In this document: piece after piece, positions 38,696 to 49,459 of the stretch
Position numbering within the stretch: the first letter of the stretch is position 1
Layout of the letters: each line of letters starts with the position of its first letter
Source of the DNA: Pomacea canaliculata
Lineage: Eukaryota; Mollusca; Gastropoda; Architaenioglossa; Ampullariidae
Assembly (NCBI RefSeq): GCF_003073045.1
Contig: NC_037598.1
Span: 15,228,486 to 15,292,485 of the forward strand
Reading direction: 5' to 3'
DNA: 64,000 bases
Notes under the pieces: model-generated
Told to the model about the DNA's origin: nothing
The model's database searches: none
Seen by the model: the letters and a program-made list of their open reading frames with translations, nothing else
Translations under genes and position numbers: made by a program

Positions 38696-41384
38696 ATGGC
38701 ATACACGGGTGACCCAGATGAAACGTTTGATTATTTATTCAAAATCGTTCTTATCGGAGATGCTGGGGTCGGAAAAACGTGCGTGGTTCAGCGATTTAAG
38801 TCGGGCACGTATACGGAAAAGCACGGGAGTACCATAGGTGTCGACTTTACAATGAAAACTCTCAACATAGACGGAAAATTTGTTAAGGTATTGAAATATA
38901 GTAGCCTAAATATTCGTCATTTTAATACTGTAACTGCTTTTATGATTATGAAGCTTGTGTGATGATGGATTCTTAGTTTTTGCGTCGTTATCGTAATTTT
39001 TTTTTAATGTAAATTTTTTTAAAGTTCGTTGTGAAAATGTAATCATGTAGACAGTCATCATCGATCAGCAATGTGAAAGAATTTTCCGATATTTACTTTT
39101 TAAGAAGCCTTTTGTGCACATTTTGACACATATACACAGCTCTAAAAATATAGTCATTAAAAAATAAATAGTCATAATTATAGTTCTTAGTTCTCACAAT
39201 AGCATTATATCTTTCACTGATTGGTATATTTTATTATTACTCTGGCAAAATAAACCAAAGAAGACAGGTTTTGAGAATTAGACTTGTTGAGTCAGGATTT
39301 TGAAAGGAAGGTTTATTTAACTGTTTTTTCAACAACAACAACAACAAAAAAAATACAGTTACAGATCTGGGACACTGCAGGGCAGGAGCGGTTCCGAACC
39401 ATCACACAAAGCTATTACCGTAGTGCCAATGGTGTGGTCATTGCATATGACATCACTAAGCATTCTACTTTCGACAACATTCCACGGTGGATGGAAGATG
39501 TCAAACGCTACGCAGGAAACAGTATAGTTCAGCTTTTAGTTGGTAAGACTGCATACATCCTTCTGTAATAAGGGCTGGGAAGAGAAGGATCTGTGGCTTT
39601 GTGTGTGTGTTGCAAAGTAAAAAAAGCATAACTGAGGTAAGGGAGGGTAATATAATTCACTTATAAATTTACATACAATTGAGTTTATAGGGCTGCATAT
39701 TTTATGCATATTTAAATAGCATTTTGGAAGTGATTTGCCTGGATTTTCCTTTCCTTTTTAAAGTCCACGTGTCACATCTGTAGGGCAGGATCATTAGTGC
39801 TAGGGATTTGTACTGTTTGTACTTGGTAGTGAACCTTATCTTATGGCAATGCCAGATCCTATTTAGCTATTGCCACTGTTGTTATTGTTATACTGATGTG
39901 GGTATCTGGTGTGGAGCTGCCGTCCCTGGAGAGGGTAGCTCCAAGTACCTGAAGATGTTTACCTTTTCAAGCTGTACCCCATTCATATAGATCTCTGCTT
40001 CTTTGTCATCTATTATCCCATGTCAGTGATAATAGAAAATGAGATGAACAATGGAAACTCAATTCCTATTGCTGTCATCATCTCGGACATAGCACATTCT
40101 CAAGTAAAACGAAAAGCAGAAGATGATAGATATATATACAGCTAGTGTATGGAAGGCCTTAAGCAGATATAGGCAGATTTTTGTATGTTACATAAGACCA
40201 GTAATGCAGACATCTGTATTGTAAATAGCAACCTGTAAATGTGCAGCATCTAGCATAACAGAATGAAATAGCTTTCTGCACTGTGGAGAAATCTTGACAT
40301 TTGTAGTGAATATGAGCCATGAGTAGATCTTCTTTAAGTATTTTGGCAATTTTCCATACAAACAGTGTCTGAAATTTGTACACAGGCAATAAGGCTGATC
40401 TTGAACAACTTCGAGAAGTGAGGAAAGAAGAGGCTGCAGCAATGGCACGGCAACATAATATGTTGGATGCCTTGGAAGCTAGTGCTAAAGACAACACAAA
40501 CATAGATGAAGCCTTTTACAAAATTGCAAAGGTTTGTTCAGGCAGCTAATAGACATACTTGCAAGTGGTGGGCTAGTGCAGGGAATAGGCTGTGAATGTT
40601 CTGATGTCTTAAGTCCTTGGAAAATTACTTCCTTATTGGATCACATTTTCATAGGGATAGAGAACTAGAATGGTTTCATTTTGTCTTTTAATTAAAAAAA
40701 TTAACTTGGGAATGTGTCCATTGTATACTAAATGTCAAGATAAGTAATATGTATTAATGTTATCTTTTGTTGGCATAGTGATTTGTATAAATCTTATTTT
40801 AAAAAAATTATCTTTTGCACTGTTATTAACTACTTGTCTCTTGAAGATTTTGTGGCTAAATTTTATTATCAGCAAGGGAAGTGACTTTTGAAACCTTTTT
40901 CTGAATATTATTATTAGTACTTAAAGCTACTTTCTTGAGGATTTGTTGATAGCTGTGCCATAGTGAAACTATAGGGAATTATAGTGGATAAGAAGGGAGT
41001 GGTAATGATGGAGAAACATATTAGAAGGCACCCTTCACCTTCTCTACAAATTCATGAAAAAGCATACGATATAAAGCTGTGTTATTCTGGAGAGATGAGA
41101 AGTACCATTCATGTTAATCCACCTACATCTTACCAGGGTAACTAAATTTTTTTGGCATTGTCTCCTTTGTCTTCACAGCTATTATAGACAACTAATCATG
41201 AAGTTACTGTCAGAAATTTTCAGGTAAAAATAGCCTAATATTAAACATGTATATATTGTCAACATTGCAGGAATTGAAAAGAAGATACGGTGGGGACTCT
41301 GCTATGGACAGCAGCAAAGGCGATGCACTGAAGTTAAGCTCTCGATCCATTGGTGGCAGTGGATGGAGCTGCTGTGGCAGCTAG
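38696..41384 (+). CDS. RAB43: Rab family small GTPase, RAB43
   Basis: Exons: 38696-38887, 39359-39542, 40386-40531, 41271-41384; 211 residues against about 212 in human RAB43. Nucleotide-binding motifs are all present: P-loop GDAGVGKT (21-28), switch [20 protein letters not shown] (68-78), NKAD (127-130) and EASAK (156-160). The GDPDE N-terminus, [18 protein letters not shown] and [18 protein letters not shown] identify RAB43 rather than RAB30. The C-terminus ends CCGS: two cysteines (208-209) for geranylgeranylation in a CCXX arrangement, unlike the human CGC ending. RAB43 acts in Golgi/ER and retrograde trafficking. The start at 38696 is chosen because MAYTGDPDE matches the family. Confidence 0.95.
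39761..40010 (-). mobile_element. Non-LTR retrotransposon (LINE) reverse-transcriptase fragment in RAB43 intron 2
   Basis: Translated on the minus strand, the fragment shows phrases typical of the C-terminal end of a LINE reverse transcriptase: [36 protein letters not shown] and a final CDTWTL. Frame changes and stops separate these blocks, and neither the endonuclease nor the catalytic FADD-type motif is present. It is a dead 5'-truncated fragment of about 250 bp, inserted antisense to the host gene. Confidence 0.8.
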
Positions 41385-41504
41385 TTCTTCACAGTAAGCA
41401 AGAAAATCCTTGCTTCCAAAATCAACACTCAGGCAGAGGAGATATTTCTGCTTAAGACTGTAAAGCTTCCACTGTATTTTTATTGATAAACTAATTTAAT
41501 TGAG

Positions 41505-41510
41505 AATAAA
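41505..41510 (+). terminator. Proximal poly(A) signal of RAB43
   Basis: AATAAA about 120 bp beyond the RAB43 stop. Further plus-strand AATAAA signals at about 43.97, 45.59, 46.56 and 47.66 kb could serve longer 3'UTR forms. Confidence 0.5.
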
Positions 41511-44139
41511 TCATAAAAATTTTAATAATAGAAACTGTTGGATACCCTAAAGGTACTTATTATAGGACCTATGATAGTGGGTTTTTATTTTTGGTATTGT
41601 TGCCATCAACTTCAGGTCAATTGCCTACACCTCAGAGATATAATTATGTATATTATCTACAGGTGACTAATGCATCTGACAGAACAAGGTCATCGACAGA
41701 ATACTACATATCTAAGTGCAGTTAACAAAACAGTTATTTCTTTTGTTTCCCCTCATATCTATCCTTGGAAACTTGACACACACTTAGAGGAGACTTTCAA
41801 ACACAAGAGCATACAAAATTGTACTTATCTCTGCATCATCTTGATGCAGAAGCAACATTTATTGTTGTGAATAGTTTCAGTTCTCCAGTATCTGTTTCAT
41901 GGGTACCTGGCAATGGGATTGGATGTTTCAGAAATATTCCAACAGATATCTAGTCCATTCCATTCTAGGTTAAAGTATGAAGGGTAGCCATTATGAATTC
42001 GTGTCCATAAAAAAACAGCTAATGGTGACAGATGCATACTTCAATTGCCAGATACTGTATACTGTTATCTTTGTGTGTTTGTGTGTGGATGCTCGTAAGA
42101 TTTCTCTTTTTTTTTTTTTTTTAGAACTTTTTTAGAGCTGTAGTACCTTTAATTATCTTTATTCTTCGGATTAAAAAAGAGAGGGTACATACATCGTACA
42201 GAGAGTAAGACATACTTCAAGCTGCAAATGGATTTTGGGGTTTTGGGTTTTTTTGTGGTGGGGAGTTGCTTATTTAAGCAGAAAACACAGCAGCAAAAAG
42301 TTTCCAACACTATTAAATTTACAGAAATATGAGGAGAAGCTTTTGAAAAAAAAATCAGTGATTTAAGGTAAAGGGGGATAAATTTAATGTTTATTGGTCA
42401 CTGATTCTTGTGTTCATTTTCATTGAGTCATTCCTATGGGGTCTGTTAATTTCTTTAAAATTTATTGATTTTAATCCCAAATATTTCAGTCAAACTGGCA
42501 TAAAGAAAAGTCTTTAAGTTGTAGAAATATCAAGAACCATACTTCACATATTTCATTTCATTTAAACACCTATATTACTGTTTTGTCCTTTTTTTGTTGT
42601 TATTTGGTTAATCAGTCAAGTCTTTCAGAGGAGGCTCTGTTTTAAAGTTAAATTATAAGCAGTTATCTGTTTTATCTTTTAAAAAAAAAATCAATCATAC
42701 TAAGAGACTTTTTAAGTATTAAGTATCTTATGTACAATGTAATTATTTATACTGCCTCTGTTCAGATCACGTTTCTTGTGCAGTAAAGGTAGGATATTTT
42801 TACTTTCATTGCATGCAGCATCTACTTATAGCTGTGTTGCCTTACCAGTGGGATAGGAGATGATTATCTGAGGTGTGCAAAGCTTCTTTATTAAGAGATA
42901 CACAGTTGCATTCAACTGTACTGGCTCCTACTGAGGAGATGGGAAATGCTTGCCTCAGAATTAACTCTCCTTTCTCTGCTACTGGGATTTATCTATCCTA
43001 CAGCTCAATGAAACTGCATAATAGTAATGTACTGGAGCATCATTCAGAACCCCCAAAGGCTGTGATGACTGCCACTGTCTTCTAGGATTGCAGGCATCTC
43101 AGGCAGTAAAGAGCTAATTCCTCCATTGGTTATTTTGCAAGTAAGGACTCTGCAGGCAGGTTTGGGCTAGCAGAGAGTCTTCCAGGAAACGTCTTCTTTT
43201 TCATGAGGGAAAAGTGCTTCCTGAATTGTCTGATTGAAGAGAGGCAGAAGGTAGAACTTGTATGCCAGTCCATTTTGTTGTGTGCTTAAGCTCCATGCTA
43301 CCACAGTGTAAGACCAGGAATGTTTGGTAGAAGGAAAACTAAACCTTTACACTCAAGAAAAAAGTAGCACACTGGAGTTTTCGACCAGCAAGCTGAGTAG
43401 TGTGTTCAGTGCACACCACCCAGAGGTGATCTCAGAGCACGTGGCAAAACAGGACTGTTATAGAATGCCAGAAGTTGGTGTCGTCCTCAGTCTTTACTGA
43501 GAGAAGGTTTTACAACCATGATGTAAACAGCTTCCTTCACCCCTCTCTGGATCCACTGCACCTCACAGAACAAGATGGTGACATCATCCACAGAAAACAT
43601 ATGTTGGCTATTATGCATGTTTCCTCCAGTGAAGATTCCCTTCTATGCTTAGTTTCAGTGATGTAATTTTTATTTTTGTTAGACATGGATATGCTGTATT
43701 TCCATAAATTCTAACCAGTTTCATTTACTGTTTGACAAGAAAATCTCCACTAATTCTTCAATCTTTACAAAGTGAATCTTTCTTGCTTTTTTTTGTGAAT
43801 CTTTTTATCTCTAACAGTATAAGCTAGAAGGTGCAAAATGCAACACTGACTTTTGTGTTGGCACAGTTGTGTGGTGAAAATCTTAATTTGATGATGGAAA
43901 TTATTTTTCATATGTATAGTTGATTTTTGGGTTGTCATTTATGCTAAATTGTGAATATGAACCAATTTTAATAAAAGATATCTTAGAAATGATATCTGCT
44001 TTTATGCCAAAAATGACAAAACACTTTTGTTATAGTAATAGTTGTTCTCCCAGTTTTGATGTGCATTTAGATGCTGGTCTGCTGAACAAGCTTTTTTGAG
44101 TTTTGTTGTTTTGAGGAGCGGATGTCTATGTAGTTATGC

Positions 44140-44345
44140 ACTGTTCCGGTTCAATATCTGTGTGGCACAGCAAACTTTCCATGTTCATCCCAGCTGCCAG
44201 GAATAGGTACCTCACTTTAAAGTGAGTTGGGTGAGATAAAGAAGCGAGGGAGAGGAAATGGGCACAGCCGTCACATAAAGCTGGTCCCTAGGAAAGGAGG
44301 TCTCCAATACCTTACTCCTAAACAATCCCCCAAAAATTAGGAGAC
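44140..44345. mobile_element. SINE-like repeat body
   Basis: The segment CCAGGAATAGGTACCTCACTTT...GGGCACAGCC resembles the block CAGGAATGGGTACTTGATTTAT...GTGCAAACTGCC at about 45.73 kb, with the same order of sub-blocks. It is one family of interspersed repeat; both copies are degraded. Confidence 0.5.
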
Positions 44346-45114
44346 GACTTTACCTTTTGTCATTTTGATGGGTGATTTTATGTTTCGGCTTCTTATTCTT
44401 TTTTTTTTTTTTTTTGAAGCCATTTGATTTTTGTGGGAAAACATATCTATATGTAACAATAGATCAAAATCACTTCTGGAAATAATATAATAACCATTCA
44501 TGAAGAAGGGAAGACCTGTCCCATCTTTATAATTGGTCTACACAGGGAAATTTTGTTGCCAATCTACTGAGTGACAACACCATTCTATCACAGCAGCCAC
44601 ATTTGGCTTTTGATTTGTCAAAGCAATCTGAATTAATTGCTGTTTCTTATGTATGGTACTCATAAGTGGGAAACTGTGACACCATGACACATATTTTGGT
44701 TTTGGCAATGAGTGTAGTTCTTGAAAAGAAGTTTGAGGATTGTTTTATTAATCACAATCATTAGACCTTCATGTTTGATATACTCTTCTCTAAACAATCA
44801 GTCATTTGTCTCATGACTGGCACCTGTTGTTGGGAGGAGTTCGTGGCTAGACGCAGCAGCTAACAAGGCCCGCCACTTACCTTGTGCCACTGGTGCAAAA
44901 GATCTTTGTGTTTGTTCTAATGCCTCACTTTAAACAATTGTGTAGTTGTTGTTATGTGATGTATGAAAACATTCATATCTGCTTATGCTGCTTCTTGATG
45001 CTAATCTCTATTTATCCTGATGATAGGGTATAATGTGTGATATTGTGTCTTTTTTCTATGGTTGTGTTGATGTATTAACAATTGTGCCAGTGCTGTTGTG
45101 CATCTGCCTTTTAG

Positions 45115-46031
45115 AGAAAGGATACAAAAATGTTATTTCAGTTGTTGATGACTGTGAAAGACAGCTCATGGAGATTATGTTTGGTAAAGGGATGGCAAGT
45201 TCAGGAGGTCAAGGGTTATGGGATCAGACATGGAGAATATTGGCAGGTAAGGTGTCTTACATCCCTTTGTCATCAATTTTCAAACCAGAGTTAAATCTGG
45301 AGTGAAACTCATAAAAGTATGTTTTGTAAAATGAATGTTAATAGCAATGTGGGGAAGATTTTGTGGGGTGTTGTACAAAAAATATAAAAATAACAATGTT
45401 TTCATGTTGAAATTGCATTTGAAAAATGTTTCAGTTTATAACCAGATCTCTGTTGGAATTAAAGGGAGAGAAATGTGTTCGTGCTAAACCTGTAGCATTT
45501 GTAAATGTTTACAAAAGAAGCAGGGTGTAGTAGCTTTTGATGTGTTCATTTTTTTGCTTGTATTCAATTGTAATCTGTTCTCCACATGAAAATAAAATGT
45601 TAAATCTATGTTCAAATGCAATTGTCGAGGTTCTTTAATCTGTAATGGCTAGCCTGTTGGACTTTGGAGCAGATCACTGGTTTGATGTCTTATCGAACCT
45701 GGGACAAAACATTTCCCTGTTCACATAGCAGGAATGGGTACTTGATTTATTATGGAAGGTAAAAAGCAGCCAGTGGAAAACGGTGCAAACTGCCTTTCTC
45801 ATGTTATGCCCTAGATGTTGTAAACCACTCACAGTTCACTGCTTCTATGACCACTGAGCTAGGGAACCTTTTTATTACCTACTTTGTAATTCTTTGCAGA
45901 ACCATTATAGTATTTTGAATGTTAAATGTTTTCTGGTGTTTTTTCCCCGGCTCAGAGCAAAATCTGATGTGTTTTTTGTTTTCTTTACATCAGCTGGGAG
46001 GTCAAGAGATCGGGTAAATGAAGCAGTATGA
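45115..46031 (+). CDS. Candidate orphan exon pair, unknown product
   Basis: Exon 45115-45246 has a strong acceptor (CATCTGCCTTTTAG) and donor (GGCAG|GTAAGG). Exon 45994-46031 follows a very good pyrimidine tract (TTTTCTTTACATCAG). Spliced in one frame they read EKGYKNVISVVDDCERQL, then MEIMFGKGM, GLWDQTWRILA, and AGRSRDRVNEAV before TGA. A second frame is also open across both, so coding is not certain. I do not recognise the product and found no upstream exons. If the first intron were retained, a stop at 45303 and a poly(A) signal at 45591 would end the transcript. It might be an alternative end of RAB43 or a separate small gene. Confidence 0.35.
45640..45880. mobile_element. tRNA-derived SINE-like element
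   Basis: The left end has A-box-like TGGCTAGCCTGTTGG and B-box-like GGTTTGATGTC. The right end, read on minus, gives CCCTAGCTCAGTGGTC, a very tRNA-like A box. The body matches 44140-44345. Because tRNA-like pieces occur at both ends, orientation is unresolved. Confidence 0.5.
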
Positions 46032-48138
46032 TTGCCTCTGCTGTAGTTCTGGTTATCGTTTTGCTAATATTTCGACATGGAAAAATAGTTAGCATTGATT
46101 TTGTATACTGTTTAATCTTCCTCATTAGTGATATTAACGAATTAATCAGACTTTGCTGCTAAAGATGTAGCTCTCACTTTGCACAAAACAATTTTTGTGT
46201 ATGTGTATCTACATTTTGTGTAGGTGCACATGCACATCCACCTGCAAACATTTGTGCACCTGAAAATTTATGTAAGTGCTGTTTACTTGCTGGGGAACTA
46301 GCTGCAACAGTAAGGGGCAAGTTGATATATGACATTTAATATTGTGTTTTGTTCCTTTTCATGTGATAATTGTACACTTTTTATCATCATTGAAGCTTTT
46401 CTTTTTACAGAAAATGCTAGTTTGCATGTGTTAGGTACAACTTTCTGGTGGTCTCTGAAGCTACTTGCTACATTTAAGTGAAAACAATATTATTGTTATA
46501 CTTTTACAAAGCTGATTTTATTCAAAAGACAATTTATAAAACTTTCTCCTGTGAGAATAAAATAAATTTAAATGTATAAACTGTACTATGTTATCATGTG
46601 CTTCCTGACAACCTGATTGATAATGGGTGTGCTGCTGCTAATATTCACATTTAACTTTTCAAATTTTTTTGTCCATGTGGTTCTCCAAACTTTTTCTTTA
46701 AAGTAAGAAGTCATCTGTGAATAAGATCATTCCAGTATATCTATTTCATTAATCTATTTCTTTTTTTACATTTAATTTAGAAATGGAACCTCTTGAAGCA
46801 TTGTAGCAACCTGAGTGCCTGACAACATTAACTAGTCATTAGCAAAATAGAAACTGATATTATGCATCAGAAGGTTCAAACACACACGTCAGCATTCAGT
46901 AAATTTTGCCTTTTACAGAATCTGATTGTAAACGTTCTTAGTCCTCAAAGCTGTATTTGTTGGGCTTTCTTAGATGCATGTCAGTTTTAATAGGAAAGAA
47001 AATAAGTTGTTTTTTAAATATTACTATTTAGAGTTGTTCACTCAGTTGCATAACTTCTCACTGTTTCACTTCATTCACTTTTTTTTTTTATGTTATCTCA
47101 AAATTTGGTGCAGGTATTTTTTCACATTTTTTTGTATTATTTATAGAATGGTGGTGTTGTATAGTCTTTGTTAATAAGCCGGTGTTTTCATTAACATCCA
47201 CTTTGTTGTTATTCATTTCATTATAAAGCATTACTGGGTCTGGGCAGCTTTTTGTTAATATGCGTGAGAACTTGCAGAAGTTTATATGGGTATGTAACAG
47301 CACAAGAGAAGGTTGGTGTGCTGAAGGGTTTTAGATGCCACCTAGTTAGGTTCAAGTAGTTTCAAAGAGCGGTTTTTTAAAAAGTGTATGTAAAACCAGG
47401 GAGTTGTAGTGATGTTAAGCTTTATGCGTATTCTGATCCTGCCTTGCTACACAAAGTATATCCTGGCATTTTTTTCTTATCTAGGACGGGTTCGTTGAAG
47501 TGTGAGCTGATGGTTATGTATTTTAATCATTTCAAAAGATCTAGTTTTATACTTTTATTCAATTTCTTATTTATTTGTCAGTAAGGTCTGTGCTATAAAA
47601 TATCGTCAAGAACATGTGCCATTTAATTTGATTGTATGAATGATGTGACACTTGATTTAATAAAGGCAAAATCCATTTGTTTTTGTGTCGTCTTTTGGAG
47701 ATAGTATGGGAAGTATAATACCATGAAGGAGTTTAAAAACTGTCTGCCATAAGATTACAGAATGATCAGAAAGATGGGAAATGGTGACAGAAAAAAGTTG
47801 CCAGTTGCATAAATTTAAAAGTACTTTACTGTTGCTGGAGGTTTTAATAATTGCTAAAGAGCAAGGTAAATATTTTGTATATTTGTGTAATGTTCTGATG
47901 GACATGCAAGGAGGCCAACAATGCACATAGACAGTAGTACACAGTTACAAGTTGTTCACTATTTCAGTTCTTCCCAGCAAACTGTCATCAGTCCTAAATG
48001 CTGGTGGATGGTGTCTGCCTCACCGTCTGGAGAGCAAATTATGTTTCCTTAAAATAATTTACAGGCCTACCTAAGAGATTGCTGGTGGAGCAAACTTGCT
48101 ATCCACTACATTAATGTCTACTGTTACTGGTGCTACTA

Positions 48139-48622
48139 TATTACTAATAATAAATGAATTTGTAAAGTGCACCCAGTTCCCAGTGTAGATGTAATCTCAA
48201 TGTGCTGCATGCAAAATATTATAAATGAACCAACAATAGAGTCAATAATAACTTATTAAAGTTCCAATCATATTAGTATAGTTGTATGGACCATGACGCA
48301 CACGCACAGAGGGAAAGGTAACAGGTACAGGCTTGGCGGTAGGGGGTAGTTACTGGTGACAACCCCCGTGACCAAAGGAGAGCGGTAGGGGGTTGATTAG
48401 TGCCAAGATGTAGGTGCAGGGATGATTTGGAGGGGAGGACAGACCGTGAGAGGGCAGTGCAGAGGTGAGAGCTACAACTCATCCAGAGGTCAAGTGTGTG
48501 ATGTGGGTGTTTCGCCTTAGCCAGAACTATCGACTAACTCCAGTACAAGTACAAGGACTTTGAACCCATGAGAGTATTGTGTTTTTTCTTGTGGTGAGAT
48601 TAGAAAAGCAGCCCCTGTATAT
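48139..48622. mobile_element. Unit-A-specific insertion, probable retroposon
   Basis: This segment has no counterpart in unit B. It is flanked by CTGTTACTGGTGCTACTA on the left and CTGTTATATTAGTGCTACTT on the right, a diverged target-site duplication of about 18 bp as made by LINE-driven retroposition. The interior begins AATGAATTTGTAAAGTGCAC and has no significant ORF. The family is not known to me. Confidence 0.55.
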
Positions 48623-49459
48623 TCTGTTATATTAGTGCTACTTATTGCTATGAACATCTCTTAAATGAATCCCCCTAGCTGTAACTATATATATAATACT
48701 CATGGATGCAGAAGAAGTGCATTGTAGCTGATGTCTAGCTTGGTTTTAATTCTTGTACCACAAATAAAAACATAAGAAGAAAGTGTGACTTGTTTCAATA
48801 TTTTAATTTTAAAAAAACTTTCCTAAAATAGTTCTGGAATCTGAAGTACAGTCTCATGACTTGCCAGAAAAATCGTTGCCATGTTTAATGGAAACATTCC
48901 AGATATTATCAAAACTACATTATTTAGCATTTCAAAAAATGCAAATAATTAAAGAGTTCTTAATTCTGAAGCTGTCCCCTTGTGAAACAGGAACTTCTAT
49001 AAATCATTATGTGGCTGCTATACCCTAGAACTTTCAACAGCTGCAACTTCAGAAACATGGACAGCTGTGCAGCGACAAAAACTCTCACACATTCTTTTGT
49101 TGTCTTCATGCTTGTTTGATCTGCGGCTGACTTTACATACTGATCAAGATTTACAGGTGTTTCTAGAATTGTGAGCAAGTAAATCTTTGTATATTACAAA
49201 TATGTCATAGAGGCTTCTATCTAGTCTATAATTAACATTTCAAGTATGCTGATAATTCTTTTTTCAGATGAACGCCCTGACTAATTGTTGTTAAAAGGAG
49301 GAGTGACAACACTCTCTCACAGTTGACTATTCTGCTGTCACTGAAGTCATGATTCAGTGTTCACATATGAATCAGTACCTTTACTTCGTTGTAACAAACG
49401 TGGCACGTATCTTTAGCTTGCACAATCAATATTCTGTAGGATGCTGATGCTTTTTTTTT

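Larger units (their letters stand above)
41385..47079. other. No recognised gene; possible RAB43 3'UTR, SINE bodies and an orphan exon pair
   Basis: The DNA is AT-rich with plus-strand poly(A) signals. SINE-like bodies lie at 44.14-44.35 and 45.64-45.88 kb. A pair of well-bounded candidate exons is listed separately (45115-45246 and 45994-46031). Other open frames (for example 42873-43085 and 43475-43666) show no recognised domain. Confidence 0.5.

Noticed and set aside
38406-38706. Two longer minus-strand frames with hydrophobic segments considered as ASB exon 1
   Set aside because: Neither reaches the donor at 38409 in the phase required by exon 2; the short ATG exon 38410-38428 does.
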